From contig CM052357.1 of NCBI GenBank assembly GCA_028551475.1, positions 10,835,931-10,899,930 of the forward strand: a stretch of 64,000 nucleotides of DNA. Reading direction: 5' to 3'. Below, piece by piece: positions 38,268 to 50,500 of the stretch. The position numbers were made by a program, and so were the translations under genes. This DNA is from Casuarina equisetifolia (lineage: Eukaryota > Streptophyta > Magnoliopsida > Fagales > Casuarinaceae). Below the pieces are notes generated by a model. The model searched no databases. It saw nothing but the letters and a program-made list of their open reading frames with translations, and was not told the DNA's origin. How positions within the stretch are numbered: the stretch's first letter is position 1; each line of letters starts with the position of its first letter.

Positions 38268-38425
38268 GCACCCAAGGTCACAAGCCTCCCTTGAATGCAG
38301 ATAGTCACCTTCCATGCTCTGTTAGAAAAAAGGGGGAAAAAAAAATAGGTTGAGGCCTGCAAGTTCAGAAGCCTCCCCTGAATGCAGATAGTCTCCTCCC
38401 AGACTACTTGCTTAAGAATTGATTT
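38268..38425 (-). repeat. Promoter minisatellite of fumarase copy 1 (about 2 units)
   Basis: Two units of about 80 bases, each with a core like AAGCCTCCCCTGAATGCAGA on the plus strand, lie just upstream of the TATA box. The copy 2 promoter has about four units of the same repeat. Confidence 0.75.
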
Positions 38426-38427
38426 AT

Positions 38428-39583
38428 GAATTGTTTAAGGGAGACTTTGCAGGCCTTGCTCAAGATTTCATTAAATAATGTTGACAAAGATATGGTCAAC
38501 AGTTGAGAATAGGACAAACTTCATTGCAGATGCTGGTATTTTAAAAGTACCTATTGCTCCCGGCGACTTTGAAATCTCATCTTGTTCAGACCAAACCCAC
38601 AAAGCATTGCAAGAAGAGCATAAGAACCCCACAAAACGATTTCGCCGAACCTTCGTTGCTTTACGTGAAAGAAGAAACTCGTATATTTCATTTACTTAAG
38701 AAAAGCAATTTTCTTTCAAAAAGTGGTTGTATGATCAACTGCAGGACCGGGGTCTGACCTGTGTAGATGCCGGTGGTTGATTCATCCATGGGCGGCACAA
38801 TTTTGCGGTTGTGGAAACGGTTGATGAGTCATAAAATAGAAAATGTATTAGCATCACCATGCAGAAATGGTGCCTCAATCGTATAATTTAAAATAGATTT
38901 GTGCCATTGACTCTCTCTCTCTCTCTCTCTCTTTTTGGTTAAATAGAATATTATTAATTCGTTGAACAACAATATATGTGGGGAACTTCTAGAGTTTTCA
39001 GAAGAGTTGAAATACAAGGTTTCTTGAGTTTTCTCTTTTAACATTTAGTTTCTTTTTCATCTTATCTTCTCTTGTATTTGATTCTTTATTCTTTATGTTA
39101 CTTCTTTTAATAGCATTGTTAATGAACATATGCCAATTACCAGTTTATTGGATTTCCTAATTATATTGGGTTTCTTGGTTATATGGTATTCCTAGATATG
39201 TTCGTTATTAATTACCTTGTAAAGCTAGATTTAGACCTGACATATAAACATAATGTTATGTAGCTCCACACACTATTGTAGATTCAATATACTTGAATTT
39301 TCTCACTCATTGGCATCTTTTCTCTTTCGCTCTTTTCTTCATGTTTTTTGACATAAAACCTAACCGAGCTTACTTTCTCTCAGAGGGTTGCTTCCGCATC
39401 TCTTCCATTGCTACCATCATTTTCGGCCATCTAACTTATGGTACTAGCCCATATGGAAGATTTCTTCAATATTAAGGTAGGCTACATTAACATTTTTATC
39501 CTAGTACGGATTTCTTAAGCCACAAGCCTCCTACTCCTGGAAGCTCTCATGGAGGATCTTTTACTCTTTATATATATATATAT

Positions 39584-39619
<36 letters not shown>

Positions 39620-41489
39620 CAAACAGCAAACAAACATCAAAAGCTCATTGGTCTTCTCAATGACATGTGCCCAATTGAACTTACATACATTTTTCAAAAA
39701 TTATTCCTTCACATAAATTTTTTTCTTTCACACAAATTATTAACTCAAGAGTAAATGACCAAATCACTTATGATTTAAAAACAATAGATTGCTTTTATCC
39801 ATGTGCATTGTTTGGTGAAATCCTACATACAAATATACATGTTGAATAAATAATATAATGATGAGTAAGATATCATCTTACAGAAAGTGGTGATTACTAA
39901 GCCAATTAATTACTAACATTGAATAACTTTTAGAATTTATCTGGCAAACTAAATTGATAGAGAATAAACTAAATAACTAAATTTAAGAAAAACTTAATAA
40001 ACGAAACATGTTAAAGCATTTGATTTCACCTAACTACTAGATACTAATGTTGATCATTTACGTGTGCAAGATTGATTCTATTAATGTGATGGTAAAATTT
40101 TTTAATTTATTTACTATCCTATGTTTAAGTATAGTGAATCTACTTAACTCATTAACTCACTATATTTCTATATATGAATTAAAATGAATTAAGTACATTA
40201 AGATTTATGAACATTTCAATTTACACCTAAGGTCATGTATATGTCTATTCATATTAATCTATGATTGCACATTAAAAGAAACAATTGTATGTCATTTCTT
40301 TTCAATTTCTAACATATAAATCAAATTGTCTAAGTGGTAGTTAATTACTTAAACATATTAAACATAGTAATATGCAACTTCATATAAACAAAACATCTCA
40401 CAAAATAGCACAATCATAACATTCATACCATTGCAATTAATTACACTGTAGCTCTAACAAACTATACTAAAACATGGTATATGTACAAATGAAAGCAATA
40501 CAAGAAATTGAGTAAACATTCTATAAATTAAAAACACAAAAGTTGTTAGCAAAGTGTCTTTAATTTAGAGAAATTCTACACAAATCTAAAGAGCACAAAG
40601 AGCAAAAGGAGTTGTCTAGAATAAGGGAAGAAATCGAGCCAACACGTGCCACCATGCACCACTGCCACGTGCAACCATGCATTGTCATTGTATGTTGCCA
40701 TGTGCCATTGTATGTTGCCATGTGCCACCACCATTTTGCACAGAAACCACCAAAAAAAACATCAAGGACGATGTGTGGAGTGCTGATCTGCAAAAACATC
40801 ACACAAATATGCTGCGAAAACACCAAAAATCTACTGGAATCAAGCCAGAAGGTGTTCACTGTCTCCTGCCGAAAATTGTCACAAAACCACTTGAATCTAC
40901 CACAGAAATGCCAAAATCACACTTAGAGGATGGATATGTTCCCTCCTTACTGAAAAACGCTAGAATTTGGTTGAAGAAGTGCTAGGTTGATCGAAAAAAC
41001 TATCAGTATGTTCCTTATCCTTCGCTAGAAACAAACACGATAGTTGGCTTTCGCATGACCATTAGGCACTCTCAGAGCCATGCATCATCGAACATAGCCT
41101 CTGATTTTTGGGCGAGGAGAAGCCTCATGCGACCCCTTTCTACATGTTTTCCCTCTGACCCAACAATTAATCGAGTCCCTTTCTTTTCTCTCTTTTTTTT
41201 TTTTTGCACAATAATAGCTTGCTTGATAATTCTCTCTCTTTTTTTTTTTCTTCTTATGTTTTTACCCGACTCTGCCCATTTCACAATTGCATGTTCTCTC
41301 TCCTACTCTTTTTTGCTCCCTCCATTCACAAAACACACCTTTTTTTTTCTTTCTTTTTCCTTCATTTTGGGTTTGCTACATAAACCAACAAAATATACAA
41401 AAATATAAACAAATGTAATTATAGTTAAATAAATTCTACATTAGATATTGCCTAAAACAATCATAATAACCCTATACAAAATAGAGTCA
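38428..41489. other. Upstream spacer of fumarase copy 1; no gene recognised
   Basis: Contains the duplicated upstream flank (to about 39800), a block at about 38911-39614 bounded on both sides by (CT)n runs and missing in copy 2, and about 1.7 kb (39811-41495) also missing in copy 2. Frames at 40612-40985 arise from a local repeat of a CATTGTATGTTGCCATGTGC-like unit (about 40683-40720) and show no family motif. Confidence 0.45.
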
Positions 41490-44400
41490 TCATTAATCAT
41501 TTGTGCCTATCCAATTACTTATTAAATCTTATAGCCTGATCATTCACTTATAGGCCTTATCCTATGTTAGGTCTTAAGCACATATTATATGCGTCATACT
41601 TTAGATACAATCTTTTGTCCATTCATAAACTAACTTATAACAATAATTGTGTAGCAATTTTTTTTTTAATGATTTTTGTGTGTTTCAAGATTGTCTATTA
41701 GTAGCTCTTATTAAGGTAGGCCCTAAAGGGAGACTTTACTTTTTATTTCCTTCATTCCAACTTGTTTTCATTCTACGTTTACTTATTTCTTGTCTTCAGT
41801 AACACATAGAATACATTTGTGTTCTCAAGCTAATGCATGCTTGTAACTTGATTTCTAATAACACTTATGATATTTGGCTTAGATGTGTTGGTCATTTGTA
41901 AAGTCTTTACATGTTATTAGAAATTAGGAGGCTTAATTGGTTTCCAAGCTAATAAGAGGTGGGGGGAATTTCAATTAGCCAATAAAAGGGGTTACAATTA
42001 CCAACTTAATTAGGCTTCCAAGTCACCATTGCAATAGCTAATGGAAAGGCATTAAGCACATAAAAGAGTTAGTTGGAAGAAAGAGAATGTAAAAACCATT
42101 CTTATAATAGTGTAGGAAGTAAATATAATGGGGAAACTTGATAAATGAAAAATATAGGTTAATTCCTTTAGGAGGTTCTACATCTCCCTTATCCTAGAGA
42201 TGCTTTTTGTTTCTTTTTTATTCCATTAGTGCTAAATGCCCTGATATTAGTTGCCAAAATCCACAATGTAACAACATTCTTTTTTAAAGTCTTACATTGT
42301 GCATGGAAAATCCATAATATATCCATATTCTTTCGTATAGTTTTTCCCCAGGGAAAACAAACACACACTATTTCTCCCTCAAGTCAAACAACGACAACTT
42401 CCATTTTTAAATTAGTATACATGGTTGTCTAGGAGCTTATTAGCACACCCATTCATGTTGTAGAAAATTATTTATTAATAATTGTTGATGATATTTTTTG
42501 GTGCCACCTAGACCTTCTTTTTTTTATCTTAAAAGTCAACATTCCCTTTCCACGGTTTATATTTAGTTTGAGTTTGTTATGAAATATATTCACTCAAACA
42601 AAAAAATTGAATTTTTGTTTTCTCTAACTATTCATGTTTTTCTCTTTACACGAGTTATTCTTTATGAAAGCTCTTATGTTTATATTCCATAATAAAATAG
42701 ATTTGTTGAATACAAACATCATCACTTATTGAATGTGGCTTAGGCCTTAGTGTTCTAAACCCAGATTCTTTCATGTTTTTAGGAGAGATTGCAGTCTCCA
42801 CCTATCTTAGCAACCACTAGCCATTATCTTTCCTTGGTCGTATCTACCATTATGAAAGACTTTTTGGTAAACCCCCTTTGTCATTGAATATTACGTGTTT
42901 TTGGGAGTTAATATTATATCACCACTTTAGGTTCATATGAAAAATTTAGTTTTTGATATACTTTATGCATTTACATGAGCTACTCTCCTTTAGAAAAGAT
43001 TGTTGAGATGCCATTTTTTATGAGGACATTTTTCCTTTCTCTTTATAATCTTTTATGTCATCTTTGGATAGCTAAGCTACCTTATTAGCTCCAATCATAC
43101 ATCCTAGGATACATATAAACCTTTGTCTTTTTTTTTTTGGTTGAAATGTAAGTTTACATTTATATAAAGTAGTGTACAAAAGCAAAGGGGCATACCCTAG
43201 CATTACAATTTTCAACAACTATGAAAAGATGGAAGCTGGAAACCTCGAAATCTCACTTAAAATGACATTTCCCTGTGAGGGTTTTACATTTTGAAATAAA
43301 GAAGCTCTCCCTCATATAGTATAAACCTTTGTTTTTACTAATTGATGAACTTATTCTTCCTAAGACTACTGGTCCTATGACCTTTTCCAAGATTGAATCT
43401 AATACCTCACTAGCTTTCCTTTCTAACTCCCATGACTAATAGCCTAATCCACCTTCTAACCACCTTTATGCCAAGTTGGACTTGCCACTTGATTGCCTAT
43501 TTGGAGCTCTGATAATTTATGTTCTACTTTACCTTCCACTACTTTTATTTCTTTATGTCCTATCTTATAATATCTCTTTCTCAATCAATGTTACCTACAT
43601 TACCAATAATAATCAATGTCACCCTTCTACTTAGGATATATTTCTTTACTTCTTAATTGACATCTTGTTGGTTGTAATGGATTTATAAGATAAAGTATAA
43701 AGCTAATGGTGCCATTGAGAGCTATAAGATTCAAGTGGTGGCCAAGAGGTATAGCCAATAGGAAAGGATTGACAATTAGGAGACCTTTTCACTTACAACT
43801 AAGCATGTCATTGTTCATCTCATCATCACTATTATTATCATTTGTCATTGTCATTTTTTTTTGAATGGATGTTTAGAATGCATTTTTTCATGGAAATCTT
43901 TTAGAGAAATTTATATGAAGCTTCCCCTCAAATTTTGCACTTAGGAGGAATATTTAGTATGTCAATTATAGAATTCTTATGGAGGTTGAAGCATGCATAT
44001 CGGTAATGGAATATAAAGTTCACTAAAGCACTTATCACATATGGCTTTTATTACTCTTACCATGACTACTCTCTATTCACCAAAACTCATGGTAATTCTT
44101 TTGTTGTTTTACTTATTTATGTTAATGACATTTTAATCACAGGGAATAGTCAAGCTTCCATTTTGGACCTCAAGAGGTTTCTCTACATTCATTTTCTTCA
44201 TGCAATATCTCAGACAATCAAAGTTCTTTCTAGGTATTAAGGCTGCTTAGTCTCTAAATGGAATTTCCTTGAGTTAGCATAAGTATACATTGAAAATTAT
44301 TTTTGAAGTATGGTTAGTTGGCTTCAAGCTATCATTGATTCCTATGAAGCAAAACAAAATGTTCACAAGTAAAAAATATGACATCAATTCTAAGGAAAAG

Positions 44401-44940
44401 GTACATGACTCATCTCTTAAAGATTTTTTAGTTTATCAAAAATTAGTTGACAAATAAATTTTATTTGGCTTTTACTAAGCCTAACATCACTTTCTCAATG
44501 TAGCTTCTCAGTCAATTTATACTTGTTCCTAAGCAATCTTACATGAAAGCAGCCATGAAGGTCTACCTTAAAAGTTGCGTAAGTGAAGGACTTATGTTTC
44601 TATTTTCCTCATAGTTTGGATTACATGCTTATTGTGATTTAGACTATAGTACATGTCCAATGGAGACAACCAAAATAGATAATCAATTGCAAATAGTTAA
44701 AGGATTAGTTCTAAATTGGCTTTAGAGATCAACATTATTGTCACAAACAAGTATTCTCATGTCGATTTTGGTGAGTTTACTACCATGGAATATCTAGTTG
44801 TCTTGATGTGAAGTTAATTTGATAATAAAAAACTTTTTGTGGGGCATATAAAGAATAAAATCTACAAAGGTCAACCATAAATCAATAATATGTTGGAATG
44901 TAAACAATTGCCAATAGTAGTGGACATTGAAATGCTAGGT
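41490..44940 (+). mobile_element. Highly decayed Copia relic
   Basis: Recognisable in order, with many stops: a GAG-pre-integrase block (around 41560-41700, with a HILYASYFRYNLLS-like stretch), integrase core (around 42480, IVDD), reverse transcriptase (43690-44270, WIYKIKYKANGAIESYK-like, then a degraded YVDD region near 44120) and RNase H (44600-44940). Its first 600 bases are duplicated at 54045-54660. Around 43125-43330 a T-rich-flanked block with no Copia similarity looks like a later insertion. Confidence 0.8.
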
Positions 44941-44945
44941 AATTT

Positions 44946-45362
44946 ATGAATACCAGTGTAAGAGGGTGTATGGTTAAATGGAAACCACTGTTACCATATT
45001 CTTTAAAGTTAAATACTGATAGTTCTTGTATAGATGGAAGATGTGCAGGAGGAACGGTTACCCAAGATTTTGATTGTCAAGTTCACTTAGCTTATTCCTT
45101 AAAATTGGGGAATGGAAATAACGTTGTTGTGGTGGCCCTAGCAATGCTTTTTGGCCTAAATATTAGCCCTAAAAAAAGGTTGTGGTTACAAGAAATAGAG
45201 GCGGATTCCTACTTCTTTATTAAATGTATTAAGGGAAAGTACTTATCCCTATGGACTTTGGAATATGTAATCATAAAATGCAAAACTTATATTTCTCTAG
45301 TTGTTAATATCATTCATACCTACAAAGAAGGTAAATTTTTTAGCAAACATTTTAGCTTATAA
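44946..45362 (+). pseudogene. LINE-type RNase H (RVT_3) fragment
   Basis: A 138-codon frame with the plant LINE RNase H-like pattern: LKLNTDSSC for the usual N-T-D-G-S, then CAGGTVTQDFD, AYSLKLGNGNN, ALAMLFGL and an EADSYFF motif near the catalytic Asp. The usual G after the first catalytic Asp is replaced by S. Downstream sequence (to about 45740) ends in AATAAA-type and A-rich sequence, as in a LINE 3' end. No reverse transcriptase part is attached, so this is a 5'-truncated copy. Confidence 0.75.
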
Positions 45363-45839
45363 TGGACATTTTATAATAAGACAACAAATTTATGAGTAGA
45401 CAAGGTTGTTGCCAAGAGCATGTTGGCAACTATTAAGAAAAGATTAACAAAGTTTGGAACATTATTGGTTCCTGTAACAAAATGATAATAATTTTTACCA
45501 CCAAATGTTTACTTTTGTTAATTTCATTTTATAAAATTTTGTGTTGGATGTTGTGTTAGTATGTTTTTATTTTTGCTTTGTTAGTTTTTAAATCTTCATT
45601 AAGGATGTATGTTTGAATGAGTTAGGTTTTATGCCTTGCTTATTGTATTCCCAACATGGTTGATTGTTTAGTCCAGGCTTGTAATGATTAATAAAATTTA
45701 TCTATATATTCTTCTTTTTCTTTCAAAAGATAAAATAAAATAAAAACAAAAAGAACTTGGAGCTATTGTACGAACTCTTATAATTATAAATTAAAAATAT
45801 TAATAAAAACTAAAAGATGAGAATAAAGAAAAAAGAAAA

Positions 45840-46265
45840 AGTGTCATATGAATAGGAGGCCTTCGTGGCCAAAAATGGGGAACCTTATTTGAGATGGCAA
45901 AAATGCTCATATTGTTGCAAAAAAATATGTGTAGCTTTTTTTTTTTTTTTTTTGGCTCAAAATGCACCATATGAATTGGAGGCCTTCAATGGCAAAGGGT
46001 GATGTAATTATTAAAATAAAATAAAATAAAATAAAATAAAATAAAATAAAACAATAGATAATAAATAAGGAAATGGGAAAACAAATGTGTCATATGAATT
46101 GGGGGCCTTCAATAGTCATGTAGGGTAATTTGTGACAAAAACGAAGAATATTGTTTGGAATGATAAAAAAGCTCAAAATATTATTAAAAAATATGAATAA
46201 TTTTGTTTTGTTCATAGTGCACCATATGAACTGGGGGCCTTCGATGGTGATAGAGAGGGATGCAT
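45840..46265. repeat. Composite AT-rich repeat, array 2 (A/B core units)
   Basis: Two A/B pairs of the repeat described at 29190-30400: A cores at about 45843 and 46089, B cores at about 45963 and 46220. It includes a (TAAAA)n run at about 46013-46050. The array lies beyond the 3' end of fumarase copy 2, as array 1 does for copy 1. Confidence 0.75.
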
Positions 46266-46614
46266 TTAAAAGAAAAAAAAACGAAAACTAAAAAAATAAA
46301 AATAAAGTACAAATTATAAAAAAATAAAAAAATTAGAAAGTTAAAAATATTAATAAAAATAAAAATTAAAATAAAATTAAAAATGGAAATTAAGAAAAGC
46401 TAATATAAGTATATGTAGAGAATACAAACTAAAAAAATAATATTAAAAATAAATAAAAAATTATAAAGAAAATATAATTATTTTTCTTTTTTAAGGAAAA
46501 AATAGGGTGCTGAAGAGAGGTGTAGCGCACCTCAAAAGAGCAAAGAATGAAAACATATACTTTGTCTTCACTACTAGGGAGGTGATGGTAGAGCGGGTTC
46601 ACATATAGGATCAT

Positions 46615-46890
46615 GGGGTTTTCGTAACAGCATGGCAGGGTCTAAGAAGAGCACGTTAGTATATGCACATGTAGGAGACCCCTCGCTGTTATGCCCAGGA
46701 TTATGTGCATGGCCTTTTGTACTTCTAGCATATGGTCCGCCGAGGCCACCCATTGTAGCGCCTAATGGCGACAAAGCCAATGGGATGGTTATATATGTTG
46801 CACCAGTCCTTGCTGAAGCTGCCACTAATCCTTTCAAGGCAGGGTATTTCAAAGGAGACCCATTGGTTCCCCTAGAGGCTATTTCTATGT
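46615..46890 (+). pseudogene. EXORDIUM-like gene fragment
   Basis: A frame from about 46632 reads like the C-terminal third of plant EXORDIUM/PHI-1 proteins: KKSTLVYAHVGDPSLLCPG, CAWPF, YGPPRPPIVAPNGD, GMVIYVAPVLAEAATNPF, then GYFKGDP and PLEAIS. These are secreted, cell-wall-associated growth proteins. The rest of the gene is absent on both sides, and the frame passes into the duplicated fumarase flank at about 46886, so this is a captured or leftover fragment. Confidence 0.7.
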
Positions 46891-47573
46891 ATTGTGGTGG
46901 ACCCTCACTATCCTCAATATTGGTCCACTCGTAATGTTTCTTCCATGACATGTAGTGGATGTGCTAAAGATGCTTATCTCATATTGGAAATAGAAATACA
47001 TAAACTTGGTCTTATATTAGATAGGGATATATCTATTCTTACTTATGGGTTTTAGGATTATGTGGAAGGGGGCTTATCCATGGTACCTGATGGTGGACAA
47101 AGTTAGCAAGGCATGTTACAATGCCACAGTACTAATAAAAGGAAATTCCTCCTAGCAATTGGGACCTGAAGAATTATTCTTAAAGGAATGGCTTATTGTT
47201 TTGCATATGCATGTAGTACAAAAACCAAGTGATTATTATATTACTTTTAGTTTATCATATAGTTTTCAATGACCTAGAAAAAGAAATATTGTGTGTCTAA
47301 ATAGATAAGCTATTAACTTCTTGAGATAATAATAAAAAATAAAAAAATTCCAAACCAAATGATATAATCGAAATTTGAAACACTAATAGACCAAAAAAAA
47401 AAAAAAACACGAACATAGGAATCTAAATGAGACAAGAAGTATAAATGTTTCAAGAAAACTTTTGTTTCTTAAATTACTAATCCAACTGTTTGGGGGGGGA
47501 AATGCAATAAGACCAACATGAGGGAATTAATGGCTACATCAATTCTCAGAAGCTTCAAAATCTGGATAACTTG

Positions 47574-50500
47574 TCAGTCGGATGGGCCAATCATTTTCTC
47601 AGGCACTACAAGACTATCAAATTCTTCGCTGGTTAGCACTCCCAGTTTCAGGGCGGCTTCCTGCACAGTAAAGATATTGGTTATTGCTACCTCGGCCATC
47701 CAAAGTCACTAAATATCATAACCAAACACTCCACTACCGACATTATATTCTTCAGAGTAAATACTGGTTAAATAATTTAGTCATGTTTCTATGCATCTTC
47801 CTCCCAAACAAGGTGCTTTTAAAGATGCACGTCTAACAAGAGAAAGATATTTTTACAAGAAAATTTATTTTAGCGTACTTCATGAAATGAGTGACAAGAG
47901 ATCGAAAATACTGACTGCATCACAGTATTACAGGAACAACGGAAGGAATTATACCTTCAGGGTACTTCCCTCTTTGTGGGCCTTCTTGGCAACTGCTGCG
48001 GCATTGTCATAACCAATTTTCTGGGATGGAATCAACAACAAAAGTTAAAAAATCATAAAGAACAGAAAATAAGAAAGTGTAGGCATGGACAAAGGCATAA
48101 CAGAGTGCAAGCTTACGGGGTTCAAGGAAGTGACAAGCATCAGTGACTGTAAAACCATGCAAGATGCAAGACAGCAACAACAAATTTTCATTAGCACTGA
48201 AATTTAAAACTTAGTATGATATTTAAAAGTTTTATGTTCTCTACGGAGCATTAACCGACCTCATGCAGCAATTTTGAAATTCTTGGCTTATTAGCTTGAA
48301 TTCCTCTCACACAGTTCTTCTCGAAGGAGGCAGATGCATCCCCAAGCAGTCTCAGCGACTGTCAGAAGAAAAACAAAACATCGGTTGAACATCATATGAA
48401 CAGTAGTTGTGCAAGATTTAAGTGTGTATCTATAGTGACATAATCAGATATAAGTTTTGCGTGAAAAGATCGAGAGATTACAAAGATAGATATCAAATGG
48501 GATCCAGATAAAATTATTGCAGTCAGGCCCAACGCGTTTTACTTTATTATTATCGGGTTTTCCAAATTCCCAAATCACTCTTTCCATCTCATGCTTGAAA
48601 ATATTTCATAAACAAAATTTCCAGGCTAACTGACTTCAAGGCTAAAGCACTTCAGAATGCGGACAAGTTAATTTTGGAACTGTACTGCACTTGTTAATAA
48701 TTACAGCACAATAATATAACATTAAAACCCACACGTAGAAGAGCGCTGGCAATCATTGGCTTGAACACATTAAGTTCAAAGTGACCATTAGCTCCGCCAA
48801 CTGTGATGCCCACATGGTTTCCCATAACCTGAAGTTTTTCAAAAAAGAACAAACAAAAAGAAAGGATGTCAAGAAAGGTTCTAGAATCATAATTTTTAAT
48901 TTCATCCTGATTCATTTATTAGAACTACATAACTTAATTATATAGGAGAACTAGAAAAGTCTATATTTTCTATGTTTAGTACTTCCCTATAGCTTATTTA
49001 GATCAACAAATTTTGCAAGACACTATTCTTACCTGAGCACAGACCATAGTTAGAGCTTCACATTGAGTAGGATTGACTTTTCCCTGAGACAGAACAGGCT
49101 CAGTCAAGATACAGGGATTAGGGGTTACTTAGAAAACAGATGCAGAGAATAAGATGGGGATGGGGACTTTACAGGCATAATACTGCTTCCTGGCTCGTTT
49201 TCAGGAAGAATGAGTTCACCAAGCCCACAACGTGGACCACTGTACAATAGAAACGCTGTGAGAATCCTTACATATTATAAGAAAAATGCAAGGGTCATAC
49301 CAGGCATACTGACCTCCCTAAGAAACGTATGTCATTTGCAATCTTCATCAGAGAAACAGCAATCGTGTTAAGGGCTCCACTGGTTTCAACGAAGGCGTCA
49401 TGTGCCGCCTGCCAAAGATCAAATATAAGCACACAATACTATTTACTCCTGCGTGGAACAAATTGAAACGTAATAATTGCTCAATAAAATGAAACATTAT
49501 ACGCTCACCAAGGCTTCAAATTTGTTTTCTGCAGTAACAAACGGTAAGTTCGTTTCTTCAGCCACTGCTGCAGCTATCTTTGCATCAAACCTAAATTACA
49601 AGGCAACAACTATTGTCAAGCTAAACATGAAGAAAACAACTTACACGTGGAAGCATTCTTTCTGAATGATAAGTAAAGAATCAATGCAGGATTCCTTTTC
49701 GTTACTCCTCAAATCCAAGAAACATTTTAACGGTTTTATGAAAATAAATTTCTGAAACAATAAGGAAAATAGTCAAAAGGGATTATTTAACAACATTCTC
49801 TACAAAAAGGCCTTAGAACATTGATACAACGGAACAAAATTAATTCAGAAGAATGGTAACAAACCAATGTTAATCTTGTGTAGATTAATATACCTGACAC
49901 CACTATATTAGGCAATAAATGAAGTAAAATTGCTTAAACCTCTAATTAACCACGTACCCATTCTTTGTGTTTAATCCAGTCCCAACAGCGGTACCACCCT
50001 GTGCAAGCTGTTCAAATAAAACTCCTCACCAATTAGAAATGTAAAGTAGAAAGACAAAAAAGGAAATTCAACAATTTAACATGTGGTGCTAACCTGATAC
50101 AAGCGGGGTAGGGTGCACAACACCCTGTCAATTCCATACTTCACCTGCAACACAACAAAGCACTAAGAAATCCATCCCAACAAACATCAAGTTTTGATCC
50201 ATCTTTCCACCCAAGATATGTTATCTTACTTGTGTGGTGTAGCCGCTGAACTCTTGTCCAAGACTCAAAGGTGTGGCATCTTGAGTGTGAGTGCGTCCAA
50301 TTTTTATAATATCTTTGAACTCAATGGACTGGTAAAGAAAAGGTAAGCATAAGATCTACTATAGTAGAATTGCGATAGCAAGGTGGAGTAAAGATAAAAT
50401 CAAGTAAACTATATCCACAAGGGGGGATCACCGTGCTGGCTACGATTAACACACATGCACAAGCACATATACATATAACATAGACAATAATCAAAAGCCA

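Larger units (their letters stand above)
30768..42091. repeat. Segmental duplication, copy 1
   Basis: Direct duplicate of 46886-54660, covering the fumarase gene, its promoter, upstream spacer and the start of a Copia relic. Exons and most introns are nearly identical. Copy 1 contains extra DNA absent from copy 2: a TRIM-like insert (32534-32815), a solo LTR (34837-35430), a CT-bounded block (about 38911-39614) and about 1.7 kb at 39811-41495. Confidence 0.92.

Noticed and set aside
40612-40985. Overlapping frames of about 100 codons
   Set aside because: Built on a local repeat of a CATTGTATGTTGCC-like unit; His/Cys richness follows from the repeat.
46574-46951. 125-codon minus-strand frame
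   Set aside because: It lies antisense to the EXORDIUM-like fragment, whose plus-strand reading matches a known family.
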